Assembly: GCA_963920525.1 (NCBI GenBank)
Contig: OY986438.1
Location: forward strand, 176,013,093 to 176,077,092
From: Dichetophora obliterata
Taxonomy: Eukaryota; Arthropoda; Insecta; Diptera; Sciomyzidae
Length of the DNA stretch: 64,000 nt
Reading direction: 5' to 3'
Positions 1 through 12,600 of the stretch are shown here, one piece after another (positions within the stretch are counted from its first letter, which is position 1; every line of letters starts with the position of its first letter). The notes under the pieces are model-generated. The model searched no databases. It saw nothing but the letters and a program-made list of their open reading frames with translations, and was not told the DNA's origin. Made by a program: the position numbers and the translations under genes.

Positions 1-184
1 GTGATTGGAGAGTGAAAATCCTTTTTTGTTTTTTATTTTTCTTTTTTAACAATGTTCTATGACCACAATATATAATTATGTGAACTATGTAATTTTCTAT
101 TGTTAAAAACAAAACAAATACATATTGGACCATACATTTATTCAGCAGAAATGATCATGAGCATAATTTTTTATGTATATATAA

Positions 185-254
185 GTTAAGCCCACTGTTA
201 GCCACAAGCCAGCCAAATAGTTAAGCCCACTGTTAGTCACAAGCCAGCCAAATA
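185..254. repeat. 35-bp tandem duplication
   Basis: A 35-bp unit beginning GTTAAGCCCACTGTTAG occurs twice head to tail (185-219 and 220-254) with a single C/T difference inside (TTAGCCACAAG versus TTAGTCACAAG). No coding potential. It looks like a local duplication and its high identity implies a recent one. Confidence 0.85.
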
Positions 255-289
255 TTGTTGACAGGAAGACTAAGTTGGCCTAAATTTAT

Positions 290-480
290 ATTCATTTCGT
301 TCTTGCTAAGTCGCGTTTGCTTATTAATCAATATGTAATTTCAATAACAATAAGCAAACTTACTCAGCAATATTTTAATTCCAACATTTAAATAATAATT
401 GAGCAACATTTTAATTGGAGCTTATTAAGAAATATGTCAAAATAACAATAAGCGAATATTATTAAGCTAAGTAATCAAAT
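290..480. repeat. GCTTATT/AATAAGC word cluster
   Basis: The word GCTTATT and its reverse complement AATAAGC recur (about 319, 351, 420, 460) in two similar hairpin-like blocks, with AGCAACATTTTAATT and AGCAATATTTTAATT between them. This resembles the word arrays inside the TIR elements described further along, but clear terminal repeats were not found here. It may be a decayed non-autonomous DNA element. Confidence 0.45.
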
Positions 481-1371
481 GTAAACTATAAATAACAGAA
501 AATAAAATTATGTCTTCAGTTGAAGTCAAACAGAGTAATTGAGTGTTTATTTTTTTTGGTCTCTGCATAACAGTGACCATAACTTATATAGTATATGATA
601 TATACCATTATTTGGGCAAAAGAAAATAATTTTAGATTTAAAGATTTTAAAAAAATTAGCCAAAACATTAATTATGTAAAATATTGCACAATTTTAATTG
701 AAAAAATAAAAAAAAATTTTACTTGTGTATTATAAAAAATATTTTTTATATAAATCGATAGCCCCAGCTGCTAGTGCTTCTAAGATTTATTGTAAATACA
801 GTAAATATAATAAAGAATTTATAATAATAAAAAAAGATTTTTTTCTCAATATAATATATAAAACCACAAGGTTTTTATCATTTTTGAGGCTAATAAATTG
901 ATTTGATGTTAGAAATGCAGTAAAAATTCAAGCGCAAAGCAACCCATCTCTGATGTTATTTCATTTAAAAGGATACCTCACTGCAGCAATATTATTTCTA
1001 ATGTGTTGCATTGCTAAACCTGGCCGCACCCAAATGTAGCCACTCAAACCAGGTGGCGCTATAAGCTGACAAAGCCTTGCTTCAGCTTCAGTCTGTTTTT
1101 CGCCCCCACAGATTTTTCTCAAACGCTTTGCCCCACATCACCAACATCACCCATTTTTGTGCCACACTCAGCACGTTTCCTTCAATTACACACACTTGCA
1201 GCTGGCGTGTTGCTCCTGCTGCTGCGCTAGTCGTTAAAGTCGTGTATCCTGTTGGTTTTGTATCTTCGTCATGTTGAAAGATATCATCATGAGTGGCTGC
1301 GTTAACAGCCGAAAAAACGACGTTTTGTTGAAGCGCGTTAAAGTGTTACTGGCTGACTGACTGCATATGAG
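481..1371. other. AT-rich non-coding stretch
   Basis: No coding region, RNA gene or terminal repeats recognised. Positions 481-1000 are very AT-rich with homopolymers. From about 1010 to 1340 base composition becomes more balanced and the sequence looks single-copy, which fits unique intronic or regulatory DNA, but no specific sites can be named. Confidence 0.4.
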
Positions 1372-1403
1372 TGCACATGTGTGTGTGAGTGTATGTGTTT
1401 GTT

Positions 1404-1434
<31 letters not shown>
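1372..1434. repeat. (GT)n microsatellite
   Basis: Imperfect GT/TGTG tract that becomes a pure (GT)n run at about 1405-1432. Short reading frames across it encode Val/Cys or His/Thr runs and are repeat artefacts. Confidence 0.9.
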
Positions 1435-1437
<3 letters not shown>

Positions 1438-2453
1438 GAAGATGCATTCGACTTGCTTTGACTGCCGGCTGTGCGTGCAATTTACGCTTTTATGTAAATG
1501 CATGTATTTCTGTATGAGTCAGTCCTTTTATCGGTCTATCTGTTTTTGTATCTGTATGTGTATTACTGCACTTGTTTGTGTTACTGCACTTTAGTTTTGT
1601 AAGTGTTGAATTTTATGCGAAAAGCAATTTGGCAGAAATACCCACTTTTGGCGGTTTTTGTGGATGTATAAAATGCCTGCCTGTTGGTGGCTGCTCTTCA
1701 GAGGGATACTTTTTATTATAATAGCCTTTGAAGCGTCAGCATGAGTACATATAGTTGTGACTACAAGTACACTGAAGAAAGCGAAATTAATGCTTGCTGG
1801 AAATTTAAAATAAATAAAATTTTACGAAAACAATACAAGCTTATAATTTAAAAGTACACAAAAAATTTAAAAATATGGAAAAGTTGATATCCCGAGTAAA
1901 AATAAAAATTTTTTTAGCTAAGGCCAAACAAGACCTAATTTTTAATGTTTTTCTCGGCCGTTTACAGTTTAAATAATCTCGGCCGTACACCAGCCGAGCA
2001 GTGGTTATTCTACAATTAAAATGAGCAGCTTTTAAATTGGAACTTCATATGGAAATAAATAATATACGTGTATGTTTACCCTGGTACAAATTAATGAAAT
2101 AATATAATAGCAGAAGTAAATTCTCTATATTTATTTGTTAATATAGATGCAATTATTAGTTTGTGTTATTTAATAACAGTTGGGGAAAAGATTTATATCG
2201 GAAAAGCAGTTAATAACATTGAATAAAGTAAATAAAATATCACAGAAACAAAATTATACTGTTTTAATTAAAAATTCACCGAGGCATTGTATTCCAACAA
2301 CTAACTTCATATACAAAAAATTCTTTTGCGCCACACACAAGTGGCGATACTATCAACATTAGCATCGCCGAGTAAGGCTTGCTATTGGTGTTGCGCAAAT
2401 GTTTGCTATTGACTAAGAGCTTTGAAATATTTGATGGCATACAACGTGCATTC
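1435..2453. other. Non-coding, nothing recognised
   Basis: AT-rich DNA. The words TCGGCCGT and CAGCCGAGC appear close together near 1953-2000 but do not define an element. No coding sequence is supported. Confidence 0.4.
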
Positions 2454-2608
2454 AGCGGGCGTACAACGATCGGCCAACTTAATTTTGGCCTTGTACGGCC
2501 GTTGTTCGACCCAACTTTCGGTTATTAGGCTTTTTGGATTATTTTTAGGGCATCTTCGAACCTTGTACGACCCATGTTCGACCGATGATCGACCGTTGTT
2601 CGCCCACT
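2454..2608. mobile_element. Short MITE with TTGTTCGACC word array
   Basis: About 155 bp bounded by 19-bp inverted repeats: left AGCGGGCGTACAACGATCG, right (reverse complement) AGTGGGCGAACAACGGTCG, 16 of 19 identical. The interior repeats variants of TTGTTCGACC, TTGTACGACC and CGACCGATGATCGACC at least six times. No target duplication was found, so the superfamily is unassigned. The bounds are those of the visible inverted repeats. Confidence 0.6.
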
Positions 2609-3711
2609 TATATTTTAACTCGTGTGTTTTTAACTATCAACGCAATACTGCAGCACAACTTTGGTACATTATAGCACTTTAAGGGGGAGGACCCCCAAGA
2701 CAACGGGTTTTCCAATAACTTTTTACAAACAACATTGAATGAAATTGCATATTAACATTGATGTTGAAATGTATATTAACAAACTCTTTTATAAGAAAAA
2801 AACAAAATGGCGGCCCTACAACTGCTCAAACTTGACTCCATCAGTTTGCGCTGTGGAATTCCCAGCCCCTTATAGTCAACTGAAATCGACCAAGCTAAAT
2901 TTTTTCATTAAAATAATTTGTTTCTCTTTGTATGTATCTATTTCTAACAAAAAAGTATTTAAATTTAAACACAAAAAGAAAACAAAGTACATCTTATTTT
3001 TATAAACCATTTTCTAAAAATATATTTTTCTATTAATAATTAATGCAAGCTTTAAAGGGCATGCAAAGGCCAATCAGTAAAGACTGTCTGTGCAAAATTT
3101 CAAGTTGATATCTTAATTACTTTTTCAGTTATACTCAATACCGCAGGGAAAAACATTTTTTGAGAACAACGCTGTTAAAATGTCTGTTCTTGTACTCGGT
3201 ACTCTAGACGCTCATCAATTCATTGACTTTTTAGGGACTTTCTAGACTTTCTTTTGAGCTTTAATCATTTCAAATACATTCTTAAGGCTGTAAATAAATT
3301 TTTAATGCAAAAAAATATATGCAAATTATGTTGATTTTATATGATTTAAATACAAATTCTAAATGTTTGATAGTTTTAATCGTACTTGATTTTAAATACA
3401 CATTCTAGTTGTGTAATAGTTTAAAATCGTTTATTGAGCTTTTAGGTTAGAACAATTATTTGCTCTAATGAATTTTTCTAAAGAAACAACAAAGTTTTTC
3501 AATATGAAAAGGAAAACATCACCAGCTGATTTTATTTCAATTTCTGCCCTTCTTCAGGCTTCATCAGAAATCTTTGTGATACGCTGCCAGGGGCGTACTG
3601 AGGCCATTTTGACTGGGGGATATCAATGTATTTCATCTGACTTTTTTTAAATACAACATAGTTGAATTATATAAAGTTACTCATCCGTTGGATCAATATA
3701 AATAAATCTTA
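2609..3711. other. Non-coding, nothing recognised
   Basis: AT-rich DNA with no coding region, tRNA or terminal repeats that can be supported. Short open frames here lack any recognisable protein similarity. Confidence 0.4.
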
Positions 3712-4286
3712 AGGGGGTCTTTTTCATTTGAACGGCTAAGAAAAACACTTTGTAATTATTTTTGCTAAAACTTTTTATAATGATGAAAAAATCTTGTGCA
3801 CATCAAAATACACATAATTAAGTATGTTTAGAATTTTGGTTTGGTTTGTCCTTTTATCTGCTCTCTTAAGCTTTTCGCAATTTGGACATAATTTTTCGAA
3901 TCCAAAAAGGTGGCAACGATTTCTCAGCTTTTACAACAGGTAACTGAAAATTTTTTAGTTCATCTAAACGATGATACTTGAAACTATAAGATTACGTATG
4001 ATCAGCCAATTAAACCTCATACCTGTTTTTAGCGCCATTTTCAAAACAAAAATAGAAAAATTATTCTATTTTTTACATTTCTAACGCTCTAAAATTCGAG
4101 TTTTAGGTTTTAATAGATGATTGTAGGTGATAATCTTAGGGATTTTAAAATAATAAATATAATGCAAAACAGTTTCAGCTCAAAAGGCCTTTTTCGTTAA
4201 TCTTTGGTACCGTTTTAAGAAATCCTAAAACTTTACATAATAACACTTTTCAATCTTTCGATCTCTTTCAAGTGAAAAAGATCCCT
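3712..4286. mobile_element. TA-flanked TIR element (575 bp)
   Basis: Inverted termini: left AGGGGGTCTTTTTCATTTGA, right (reverse complement) AGGGATCTTTTTCACTTGAA, matching with one indel. A TA dinucleotide lies immediately outside both ends (3710-3711 and 4287-4288), as expected for a TA target duplication. The interior is AT-rich and non-coding. A TA target fits Tc1/mariner-like or related transposases, but no transposase is present. Confidence 0.6.
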
Positions 4287-4572
4287 TAACGGAAGTTTTC
4301 ATATCGTCAACGATCAAAGAAAATAAAATAAAAGTATTTTAACATTATCGAATCAGCATTAAAAAATTTATTTTCGTTTTTGTTTTAAAAATTCATAGTT
4401 TATATGTGTTTAAAAATAAACAGGGCTTTCAATTTCTTATACATTTTTTTTTAATTTTTTAAATTAATTAAAAAAATAGTGCTTTAAGTAAGAATATAAA
4501 ACTTCAATTTTAAGTATAACATTTAAATATAAATTCTTCTTTTTTGTAAGATGAGCCCATTGCTGCGCAATA

Positions 4573-4817
4573 TTCGCCCTTATTTTTGAACCCGCGATCG
4601 CTCTCAAAACGACGTCGAAACAAAATTGTTACATTCTTGGTACTTTCAATTTCAAGTAGAGATCTGCAGTGATTATTCATGTCAACTATTGAGCAAACGT
4701 CGTCAAATAAATATTTAAATTTTTGATCGTCGAAATGATCTTCGACGACAATTCATTGGTGAAAGTGTGCTCTTGACGACGACATTTACACGACTCGGAT
4801 TCAAAAATAAGGGTGAT
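4573..4817. mobile_element. TIR element with CGTCGA word array (245 bp)
   Basis: Ends are TTCGCCCTTATTTTTGAA and, reverse-complemented, ATCACCCTTATTTTTGAA, flanked by TA on both sides (4571-4572, 4818-4819). Between them the words ACGACGTCGA, ACGTCGTC, GATCGTCGA, TTCGACGACAA and TTGACGACGAC recur. Non-coding. This is one of several elements here whose interior is an array of one short word and its reverse complement. Confidence 0.65.
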
Positions 4818-4819
4818 TA

Positions 4820-5650
4820 TCTAAGTTAATGAGATCAACTATGTCCTTTTCCTATGAAAGTAATAATAAGTTATTAAGACGTGAGTCACTTTGCGTGGTT
4901 CTTAAATAGTTTTTCACTAATTTTAATTTGCTGAACATTCTCTCATTTCCTGAAGCACTAACAGGCACAGCAAACGCGACATTTTGTTAACTGCAGGAAG
5001 ATATTTTTATTGTATTCTGAAACATAAGCCGTACCCGATAGAGTTTCTACGCCTACGCATAGATCATAGACATTCTATTCCAGAATTCGCTTTTGGGTCA
5101 AGTTAGTAAAAGATAGAATTGGAATAAAGAGTTCATATAGGGGCTTTATTGTTTCTAAGCAACTGCTTAAATTATCTCGCATCAGTGAGGTTATCTTATC
5201 CAATTCAAGTTTAAATTCTCTTCTTTAAAAACAGTTCATCGAAAAATAAGCCGCGTTCGCATTGTTATCATCCAAACGTTTCGGCGCAAGACGACGGCGA
5301 TAGCGAATTGAGAATTCTTTTCCAGCATCAACATTAAAAGATTTTAACAATGCAACAGCACTACTAATTAGGCTATCCGTACCTTCAGAGTCCGAATTTA
5401 TTTTTTCTAATGATTTAAGAGTACAAGAAATAAATTTCATAGCATCTAAAATATTCAGTTCAACGGCTTCAAGAGATTTAGTCAGGAGTTTCATTTGTAC
5501 TAGCACACGTTTCATAAAAACAAGACTTATAATAAAGTCCACAGAAATGAGTTGGTTTGATAGCGAATATGCAGCATTTCGAGTCCACTTGCCAATTTTC
5601 TTAGAGCTTTGGGAAATTTCGTTTTAAACATCAACAATGACATAAAGCGA
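4820..5650 (-). pseudogene. hAT-type transposase relic (ZMYM1-like)
   Basis: Read on the minus strand, 4980-4840 gives a frame like VAFAVPVSASGNERMFSKLK followed by LVKNYLRTTQSDSRLNNLLL. This resembles the C-terminal dimerisation segment of hAT transposases (VPxSxAxxERxFSKLKLIKxYLRxT). Upstream in the same gene, 5542-5225 is an open stretch of 105 codons (LEAVELNILDAMKFISC..., ending RYRRRLAPKR) resembling the middle of ZMYM1-like hAT proteins. The two parts are in different frames and separated by decayed sequence, so this is a dead copy. The DDE catalytic core was not identified. Confidence 0.6.
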
Positions 5651-6628
5651 TGGTTTTATAATAAATTAATTTTGAATGCAGATTTAAAAATGGTGTTCCT
5701 TTTGCCATCATCTTGAATTCAAAAGTTAAAACTGATAAACCTTTATTCAATAGTTTGACTAAAGCCTTTAAATTCATTATTTATTTATTTATTTATTTAT
5801 TATAATTGTATTTAAATTAAAATGTTAAGTCTATGAAATTAAAGATTTTACATCAGAGTTCTTGAGCTAAGAAAATTTCTTTAAATATGTTGGCCGATTT
5901 CGATCATTAAATTTTTTATTACAAATGTTGTATATTTCTGGATAAAAATTTCAATCTCAGAAAGTTTTACAAAAATAAAAATTAATTAGGTTTTAAAAAG
6001 GGGAATATGTGTGGCGACTTAGTAAACCTTTGTTCGTTTGGGCTTGTTTTAGTCCACTTATTTTTTCAAATTTTTGACAAGGTATTTGTATCAGGTACTG
6101 TTATCATTAAGCTATATCCAAAAACTTAAGCATTTATCATTATTTTATGATTTTCAAGTTTTTACTCAGATATAAAAATAGTAATCTGATTTTATCTTTT
6201 AAATCTTAAATAAAAATCATTAATATTTTTTAGTCAAACAAATATATAATTTTAATTTTTATTTTTGGTCAAGAACACGGCTGCATAATTCGACTAAAAA
6301 TGGTCCATTTTTCCATTTGGTCCGCTGCTCTCTTCTACATTACTATACATTTCTATTTCCGTACTTTTTTAACAAAATTTATACTACTTTTCTGAACTTT
6401 TCCTGCATTTTGTCACGAAGGAACACTGGATTCGTTTACAAAAATTCAACGATTATACGACTTAAAATGAGTTGGCCGATTGAAGTTTGTTTAAGGTAAG
6501 ACTAAAAGTGAATTGGCCGACTGAAGATAGTTTTGGGTATGAATTAAAATGAAATATCCAACTAAAATTGGTTTTTGTTATGAAAATGGCAATAAAAGGT
6601 ACCATTGGCTTTGATGCGTTCATAATTA
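5651..6628. other. Non-coding, short microsatellite
   Basis: AT-rich DNA with a (TTTA)n tract at about 5777-5800. The phrase TTGGCCGA(C/T)TGAAG appears twice near 6470-6525, suggesting a small local duplication. Nothing else supported. Confidence 0.4.
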
Positions 6629-7264
6629 TCTATATATATAAAATGGAATGTGTGTTTGTTTATTTGTTTGTTTGTACCTTATAGGAGACCAAACCTCTGG
6701 ACCGATCTTCCTGAAATTTTCACAGCATTTAACTGGGACTCTGGCATGATTTATAGGGTACTTTTTTTGACCATGCCCACTTTTATGCCCACTTTTATGC
6801 CCACTTTTTTAAAATTATGTAATTGCTCCCATATAGTTTTTAACAGATTTACTTCAAATTGTATACACATTATACTCCAGGCGAGGTAGAAATAAACATT
6901 TCTTACGCCACGCCCCCTTTCACGCCCCTTTTCAAGTCAAATTTAAGTTTTAAACTTTTTGTTCTCTCTACAAATTTTTTCCTTCCAACGGATTATTTTT
7001 TATTTAGCAGTACATTGCTCTTAATACTGTTAACTTCGCCATATTACTATGAACCACGCCCACTTCACCACCCCCTTTTTTTAATTCAGATACTTACTTA
7101 TACCACAAACAATGTTTGCTATACAAAATACTTTTTTTGTAATATGTATTTACCTAAAGTTTTATATACTTTTTATCTACAGGTAAGGTAGCCATAGATT
7201 TTCTTATTACCAAATCTCCCTTTTTCGCCCCATTTTACTTTTATTATAATTAATCTGCTTTCAA
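6629..7264 (+). mobile_element. Helitron-like 5' fragment
   Basis: Begins A|TC at 6629 with TCTATATATATAAAATGGA, then a TTTG-rich tract and GGAGACCAAACCTCTGGACC, the same order as the more complete element that starts at 7265. Several CACGCCC patches follow. The 3' end is missing because the next copy begins directly at 7265. Non-autonomous: no Rep/helicase coding seen. Confidence 0.55.
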
Positions 7265-8362
7265 TCTATATATATAAAAATTAATGTCTGTCTGCCTGTT
7301 TGTTTGTTTGTGCTTTTTAGGAGGCCAAACCCTTAGACCGATCTTCCTGAAACTTTCACAGCATGTTACTATGACTCTGGAAGGAATTATAGGCTTTATG
7401 AAGTTTCGTTGGACAAAGGGGCGTGGCACCGCCCAAATAACCCAAAAATTTAAATCGCCACATTTTGGGCATTTTTTTACCTACGTCGATGATATTTGGT
7501 ACACATGCTATTGCCATAGTTAGGAATACGTACCAGGAGAAAAGTGGGTGGGACCACGCCCCTTTTAAGGAAAATTAAAAATCGTAATATAGTCTTAACT
7601 ACTGGACCGATCGTCATTAAATTTTCACAATAGGATATTCTTAAGAAATAATAAATTCTTGACTATATAAAGTTGTGAGTGGACAAAGGGGCGTGGCCTC
7701 GCCCATATAACCCAAAATTTAAAATCGTCATATCTTGGGCATTTTTTGACCAACGGCGGCAGTATTTGATATAAATGGTATTGGCATGAATAGAAATACG
7801 TACCAAAAGAAAAGTGGGTGGAGCACGCCCCTTTGTTTGCGACATATTGGAGGCTGGACCTGATAACCGATCTTAAATTTTCACAGCGTTCAGCTTTGAC
7901 TCAGGAATACTTATTACATGATAATATTTTTCGACCATGCACACTTCTGCACCTACTTTTTTACTACGTTATTAACGGCTGTACCACAAATTTAAAATAC
8001 ATATTAATTAAAATAGTGGGGTAGCCCCATTCTCTTTCTTCCACCACTGTCTTGAAAACAGCTGATTTTATAATACGTGTTAATTAAAATAGAGAGTGGG
8101 GTAACCCCATTCTCATTCTCCCACAACTGACTGCGAAACAGCTGATTGTGTAACTGCTGCTTTTTGATTGGTCTAAAAATAAAAAGGGGGAGCATGAAGC
8201 AAATTACATGCGTTTCATTGCTGAATTCTAATTGGTTTACAACAAAAAAAGAGGCGAAGCATTGCAATAATTAAATTAAATAAATAAATTTTTGTAAATA
8301 CATAAATACTTTTAATTTTATTTTATACGAGGGGGGTAGCGAAGCACACCGGGTTCAGCTAG
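7265..8362 (+). mobile_element. Helitron-like non-autonomous element
   Basis: The 5' end is A|TC followed by TATATATATAAAAATTAATG. The 3' end is a GC-rich segment finishing CCGGGTTCAGCTAG followed by T. A 5'-TC, a 3'-CTAG and insertion between A and T are the hallmarks of Helitrons. The body contains GGACCGATCTTCCTGAAA and repeated GGGGCGTGGC segments. No protein coding seen. A related copy lies on the minus strand at 38549-39992 with a similar 3' end (CCGGGTTCCAGCTAG). Confidence 0.6.
7410..7835. repeat. Internal direct repeat of about 270 bp in the Helitron-like element
   Basis: The block starting GGACAAAGGGGCGTGGC at about 7412 recurs at about 7682. Both copies continue through AACCCAAAA, TTGGGCATTTTTT, ATACGTACCA and AAAAGTGGGTGG in the same order. 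Two diverged monomers, comparable to the longer array inside the minus-strand Helitron-like element at 38.5-40.0 kb. Confidence 0.75.
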
Positions 8363-9526
8363 TTGTTTATAAAAATCAATATTTTAAAAAATTTTAGTAA
8401 AAATAACAATTAGGCCGACTCTAAAAAAGTAAAGAGGGTAGTCTACCCCCCTTACCCCCCCCGCTAGTTACGCCCCTGTACGCCATGCAAGCGCATTAGC
8501 GCTCTGCACCACTGAGGCGATTAGATTTGTATTTGAATCGCATAAAATCAACATAATAAATTACAAGGTCATATAGAAAAACTTGAAATAAATGCAAATG
8601 TTACAAGTTCTGGAGGGTCTTCCCCCTTAAGCAAATTTCTATTAAAATAAATGTTAGTGCTTACTTTGCTTTTAAACAGCCCTCCACTTTATAAGAATGA
8701 CCTCATAAAAACACTTTGTTTTCAATGCAGCACATCGTCGTTGCCCGTGCAATACAGTGAGTGATACATGTGTATCCGCCACTTACACATACACACACAT
8801 ACGGTGATAGTAACATTTTACAGGAGTGCAGAAAAACTGATTTTATTTTAAAGTATTAAATGTTTTTTCAACTGAACTAAACATTTATTGAAATTAGATA
8901 TTTGGTTTGTTCTCAAAGAAGCATTTAATGACAAATCAAAATGAATGGATCAGTCATGAATGATCAAAATGAAAATGAAATTAATTTTTGCCTTCTTGCA
9001 ATATACGCGGTAATGCACGCGCAACTACGATGTCATAACACACAATATAAATTAAAAACTAGTAAGGAGTTATCCTCGACTGGGCCAAAGTTGCCCAGTT
9101 ATTAGAAAAATCATCAATAATAAAAACAGCTGTGGAGGTATTTTTACTTCAGCCTTGTCGTAGTTAATTAACTACTAACTTTTTTCAAGATCAATAAGTT
9201 TTAGCTAGTTTTGTCAATTTTCATTCTCTTAAAAATGTTGTTTTACATTTGTTAATTTTTGTGTTTTTGTCCTAAAAATATCCTAAACTTTATACTTATG
9301 CTGAACTCAAAAAATCGTTGCTTTGCCGATTTGAAAATCAACTTTTTTTGTCATGTGGCTGAAATGCGGGAATCGTTTATTAAATGTAGCTGAACCATAA
9401 AGTTATTGTTAAGTAACTCATTCTGTTTGTGGCAGAGCTGCAATGCGACAAAGTAAAGGGTTAGGAACAGTAAGGAAAAGTTAGAAGGAATAAATTCTTA
9501 GAGCCACTGAGAAGAAGTGGCGATAA
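8363..9526. other. Non-coding, nothing recognised
   Basis: Mostly unique-looking AT-rich DNA with a short (CA)n patch near 8785. A weak pol III A-box-like stretch on the minus strand near 8470-8520 has no B box and is not called. Confidence 0.4.
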
Positions 9527-10395
9527 TCTATAGTAATAAAACTCATTTTCTGTTTGTTTGTTTGTTTGTTTGGCCTTTATACAAATCTAAACAGCTCGAC
9601 GGATTTCGCTCAAACATAAATATACATATTAAGTACATCCCAACTTAAAATGTAACATACTTAGTTTTTGCCACGCCCCCTCTGAAATTTTTCATCTAAC
9701 GGTAATTTTGTTATTATAAAACTTTTTACCATAGGAGATTTTTGTGTATTTAATTTTAAAAAATTTCTGTTATTTTGACATCAAAAACATTCACATATCT
9801 TCAGAATTAGAGAAATTTTCAGTACAACGACTTTTTTCATAAAACATCGTTGCCTAGGAATGAGAAAAAAACGACATGAAAATCAAAGTTTGGTCTTTCG
9901 ATGCAAATATCTCCGCTGTCCATTAATATATTTCATTCAAATTTTTTTTGTTCAAAAGTTCAATAAAATTACTTTACAAAAATAGGTAGAACTGTACCGT
10001 TAAATTAGTGTATATATGTTTTATGATTATGTCAAAAAAGGTCCAAAATATTGACTTTTTACTTAAAAAATGACTCAAAAATTGTTGTTGTTGTAAAAAT
10101 GAAATCAATTAAAAAATGCACATCTGGCTACCTTTCATTTGACATAGCATTTATTTGCAAAAATTCTTCCAGCTAAGCGCAAAAATTATTTTACTGTTTT
10201 TGTCATCAAAACAACAAGGGTACGTACCCCCTTTGATTTTTTTTGCGAAATTAATTTTTTCCAAAATGTTGCTTTTATATTTTTTACAAAAAAGTCAAGT
10301 CTCAAAAATAATTTATGTGAAAAAATTACCCCAATATCTCTTTCCAATCAAAAGTTATGGCTTAAAATCTATTTTTTCATACAATTGACTATCTA
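9527..10395 (+). mobile_element. Diverged Helitron-like element, 5' part
   Basis: Starts A|TC at 9527 (TCTATAGTAATAAAACTCAT), followed by a (TTTG)n tract, a GGATTTCGCTCAAAC phrase and GCCACGCCCCCTCTG, paralleling the elements at 6629 and 7265. The 3' CTAG end was not located, so the right limit is approximate. The segment 10255-10390 (CCAAAATGTTGCTTTTATAT...) has a diverged relative at about 55130-55270. Confidence 0.45.
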
Positions 10396-11509
10396 TACAC
10401 TGAGAAAAAAAACATACTTTAAAGTTAAATAAAAAATTTTAAAATAGAAAATTAACTCATTTGCAGAACAGAATTTAAAACAAGCGTGTTTAAATTTCAA
10501 TTATAAGCTCATTTCTGTTTTTTGTATAATTTTTTCTTATTATTTCCTTCCAATAACAAAAAATGCAACACTATCAAAGATTGAATTAAAAAAGTATGTA
10601 CAGTAGAGTCATTGAAAATTATTGCTTGACAACTGAGACCTCGATTTTGCATTTGAATGTTTGAAAATATTTTTAAATTAACCAGTTCTTTCTATAAACA
10701 ACAGGACTTCATAATACGCATCACAACTAACGTAGAATTTGCAGAACTTTCCGAATCTGGGTAAAACCACATAACAGAAAGATCACAAAAAGATGTCTAA
10801 ATGTATTCTCTCCTGATAAATCACATATAAAAATCTTTGTGATCACAAATTTCGAGCATGATTTAAAAAATATTTTATATTCCAAACAATGCTGCTGCAG
10901 TATAACATTTTCACACTGTCTGACTATATATAGCAGCCCCCCCCCCCCTACCATCATCTCTCTCGTTAAGACGCACCAACAAATTCGTAACATTTTTTCT
11001 GAAGCAACTTTTTTTATACTAAGAAGCTAAGCAATAATTTAAGTTCGAAGCCATAAATTATTATTTATAGCGTATAACGATAATTTCAAGTAATCGAAAA
11101 AGTTTTAAACGAATTTATATATTTCTCTGAACAATGCTAAAAACTTAAAATAATTCAATTTATAGTCGCAAGCAAAATGCAGGGGCAGCTGAAAGAGGAA
11201 CGCTTGCTTATCTTGATTTAACATATATAAATAATTTAATCTCGAACCATACAAATTATTGTTATATTTAATTGTAAGTCAAATATTGTGTACACAACGT
11301 GTGTTTGTTTGTGTGTGTGATAAGATTTTGTGTTAACGTACAAATTGAAGTTGAAAAATATTCCGACATCGTAAAAAAAGTTTTATAATAATAATAATAT
11401 TTAATACTTAATAGATTATGTAAAAAAAAAAAACAGAAAAAATTGTTGATCACCTAGCGATATATTTTTATGAGTTGCTCGGTTTTATGATGTTATTGTT
11501 GGTATAGTA
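10396..11509. other. Non-coding with simple repeats
   Basis: AT-rich. Contains a poly-C run at about 10938-10948 and GT-rich patches near 11300. The start CACTGAGAAAAAAAACATAC near 10399 looks like a possible element terminus but no partner was found. No genes supported. Confidence 0.35.
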
Positions 11510-12592
11510 TTGGTTGTTGCTGCTGCTGCTGCTGTTGTTGTTGCTGTTTTGTAGTTACTTATTTCTGGTTTGTGGTTTTTCCCGCCTAGCGATTGCTTAA
11601 AAATTTAATTATAACAATTTTTATGATTGTTATTTTGTAATTGTATAAATAAGTCAACTACAACAAATAAAATAAACAGGCAACAACAACAGCACCATCA
11701 GGGCCAGCAACTACAACGACGACGACGACGATGGCGGCTTCGACAAAATGTGCTACATTAATTTTGTTACTTTTAATTGCGTTCCATTACGCTCGATTTC
11801 TTTGCGAGTCATTTGTTTGCACAATTCACACACCATGCCGCAAAGCTGTACCTATATCTAGATACATGTCGGCCAAACATTTCTTTATGTTGGAAATACT
11901 TTTATATTATTATCATTATTGTTATTATTACTACAACTACTATTATTATTATTATTACGATAATATTTTTTTTTCATTTTTATTATTTTTTATTGTTACG
12001 CTTCGTTGCTTGCCTGCTATAAAGGCAAATAACTATAATTTGTAGAAATGACTGAATGTATCTGAGTGGCTTTATGTGTGTGTGAATGTGTGTCGAATGT
12101 ATCTGCAGCAAAGTATGCATTGCAAGCAACAAACTAGCAGACAAACAAACAGATAAACAACCCAGCAAACAAACAAGAAAACAAATAAAAAAAAACAATA
12201 ACGACAACCAAGTCGAAGAAACAAAGCAACAATGCAACAAAAGAAATATAAATTGAGGCGAAACAATAATAATTGAAGAATATAAAGTAATAATAATAAT
12301 AATAATAAAGAATGCCTATTGCCGCCGCATAGGGTAAGCGGCACTAATTAAGGGCGCACTTCTGTGTTGGGGTTGAAACAATTATTCAAATGTTGCATAA
12401 TTTGCTGGCATGTAATTAAAATAAAACAAATTCGATTTTAATTGTTTTTTTGTGAAAAGACGACCTCAGTTCTGTAAGAGCCTGCATTGAAGTTAGCTAT
12501 AAAACGTAATACAATTAATTTTTTAATCGAAGTTTGATTTTCAACCAAATCCTACTTAAATCTAATTGAATTCGAAGCTAAGTCGAATATAT
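11510..12592. other. TE-poor island with microsatellites
   Basis: No transposon sequence was recognised. Simple repeats include (CTG)n/(TTG)n at about 11516-11548, (CGA)n at 11715-11730, (TTA)n at about 11926-11965 and (TAA)n at about 12288-12308. An open frame at 11731-12045 has an ATG in a good context and a hydrophobic start (ATLILLLLIAFHYARFLC) but then runs into the TTA repeat as poly-Tyr, so it is not called a gene. The segment 12310-12450 contains several homeodomain-type TAATTA/TTAATT words and is a candidate unique regulatory patch; this is inference only. Confidence 0.35.
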
Positions 12593-12600
12593 ATGGGTAT

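Noticed and set aside
11731..12045. Open frame with signal-peptide-like start (104 codons)
   Set aside because: After about 55 codons it becomes poly-Tyr/Phe encoded by a TTA microsatellite; another frame overlaps; no known family.
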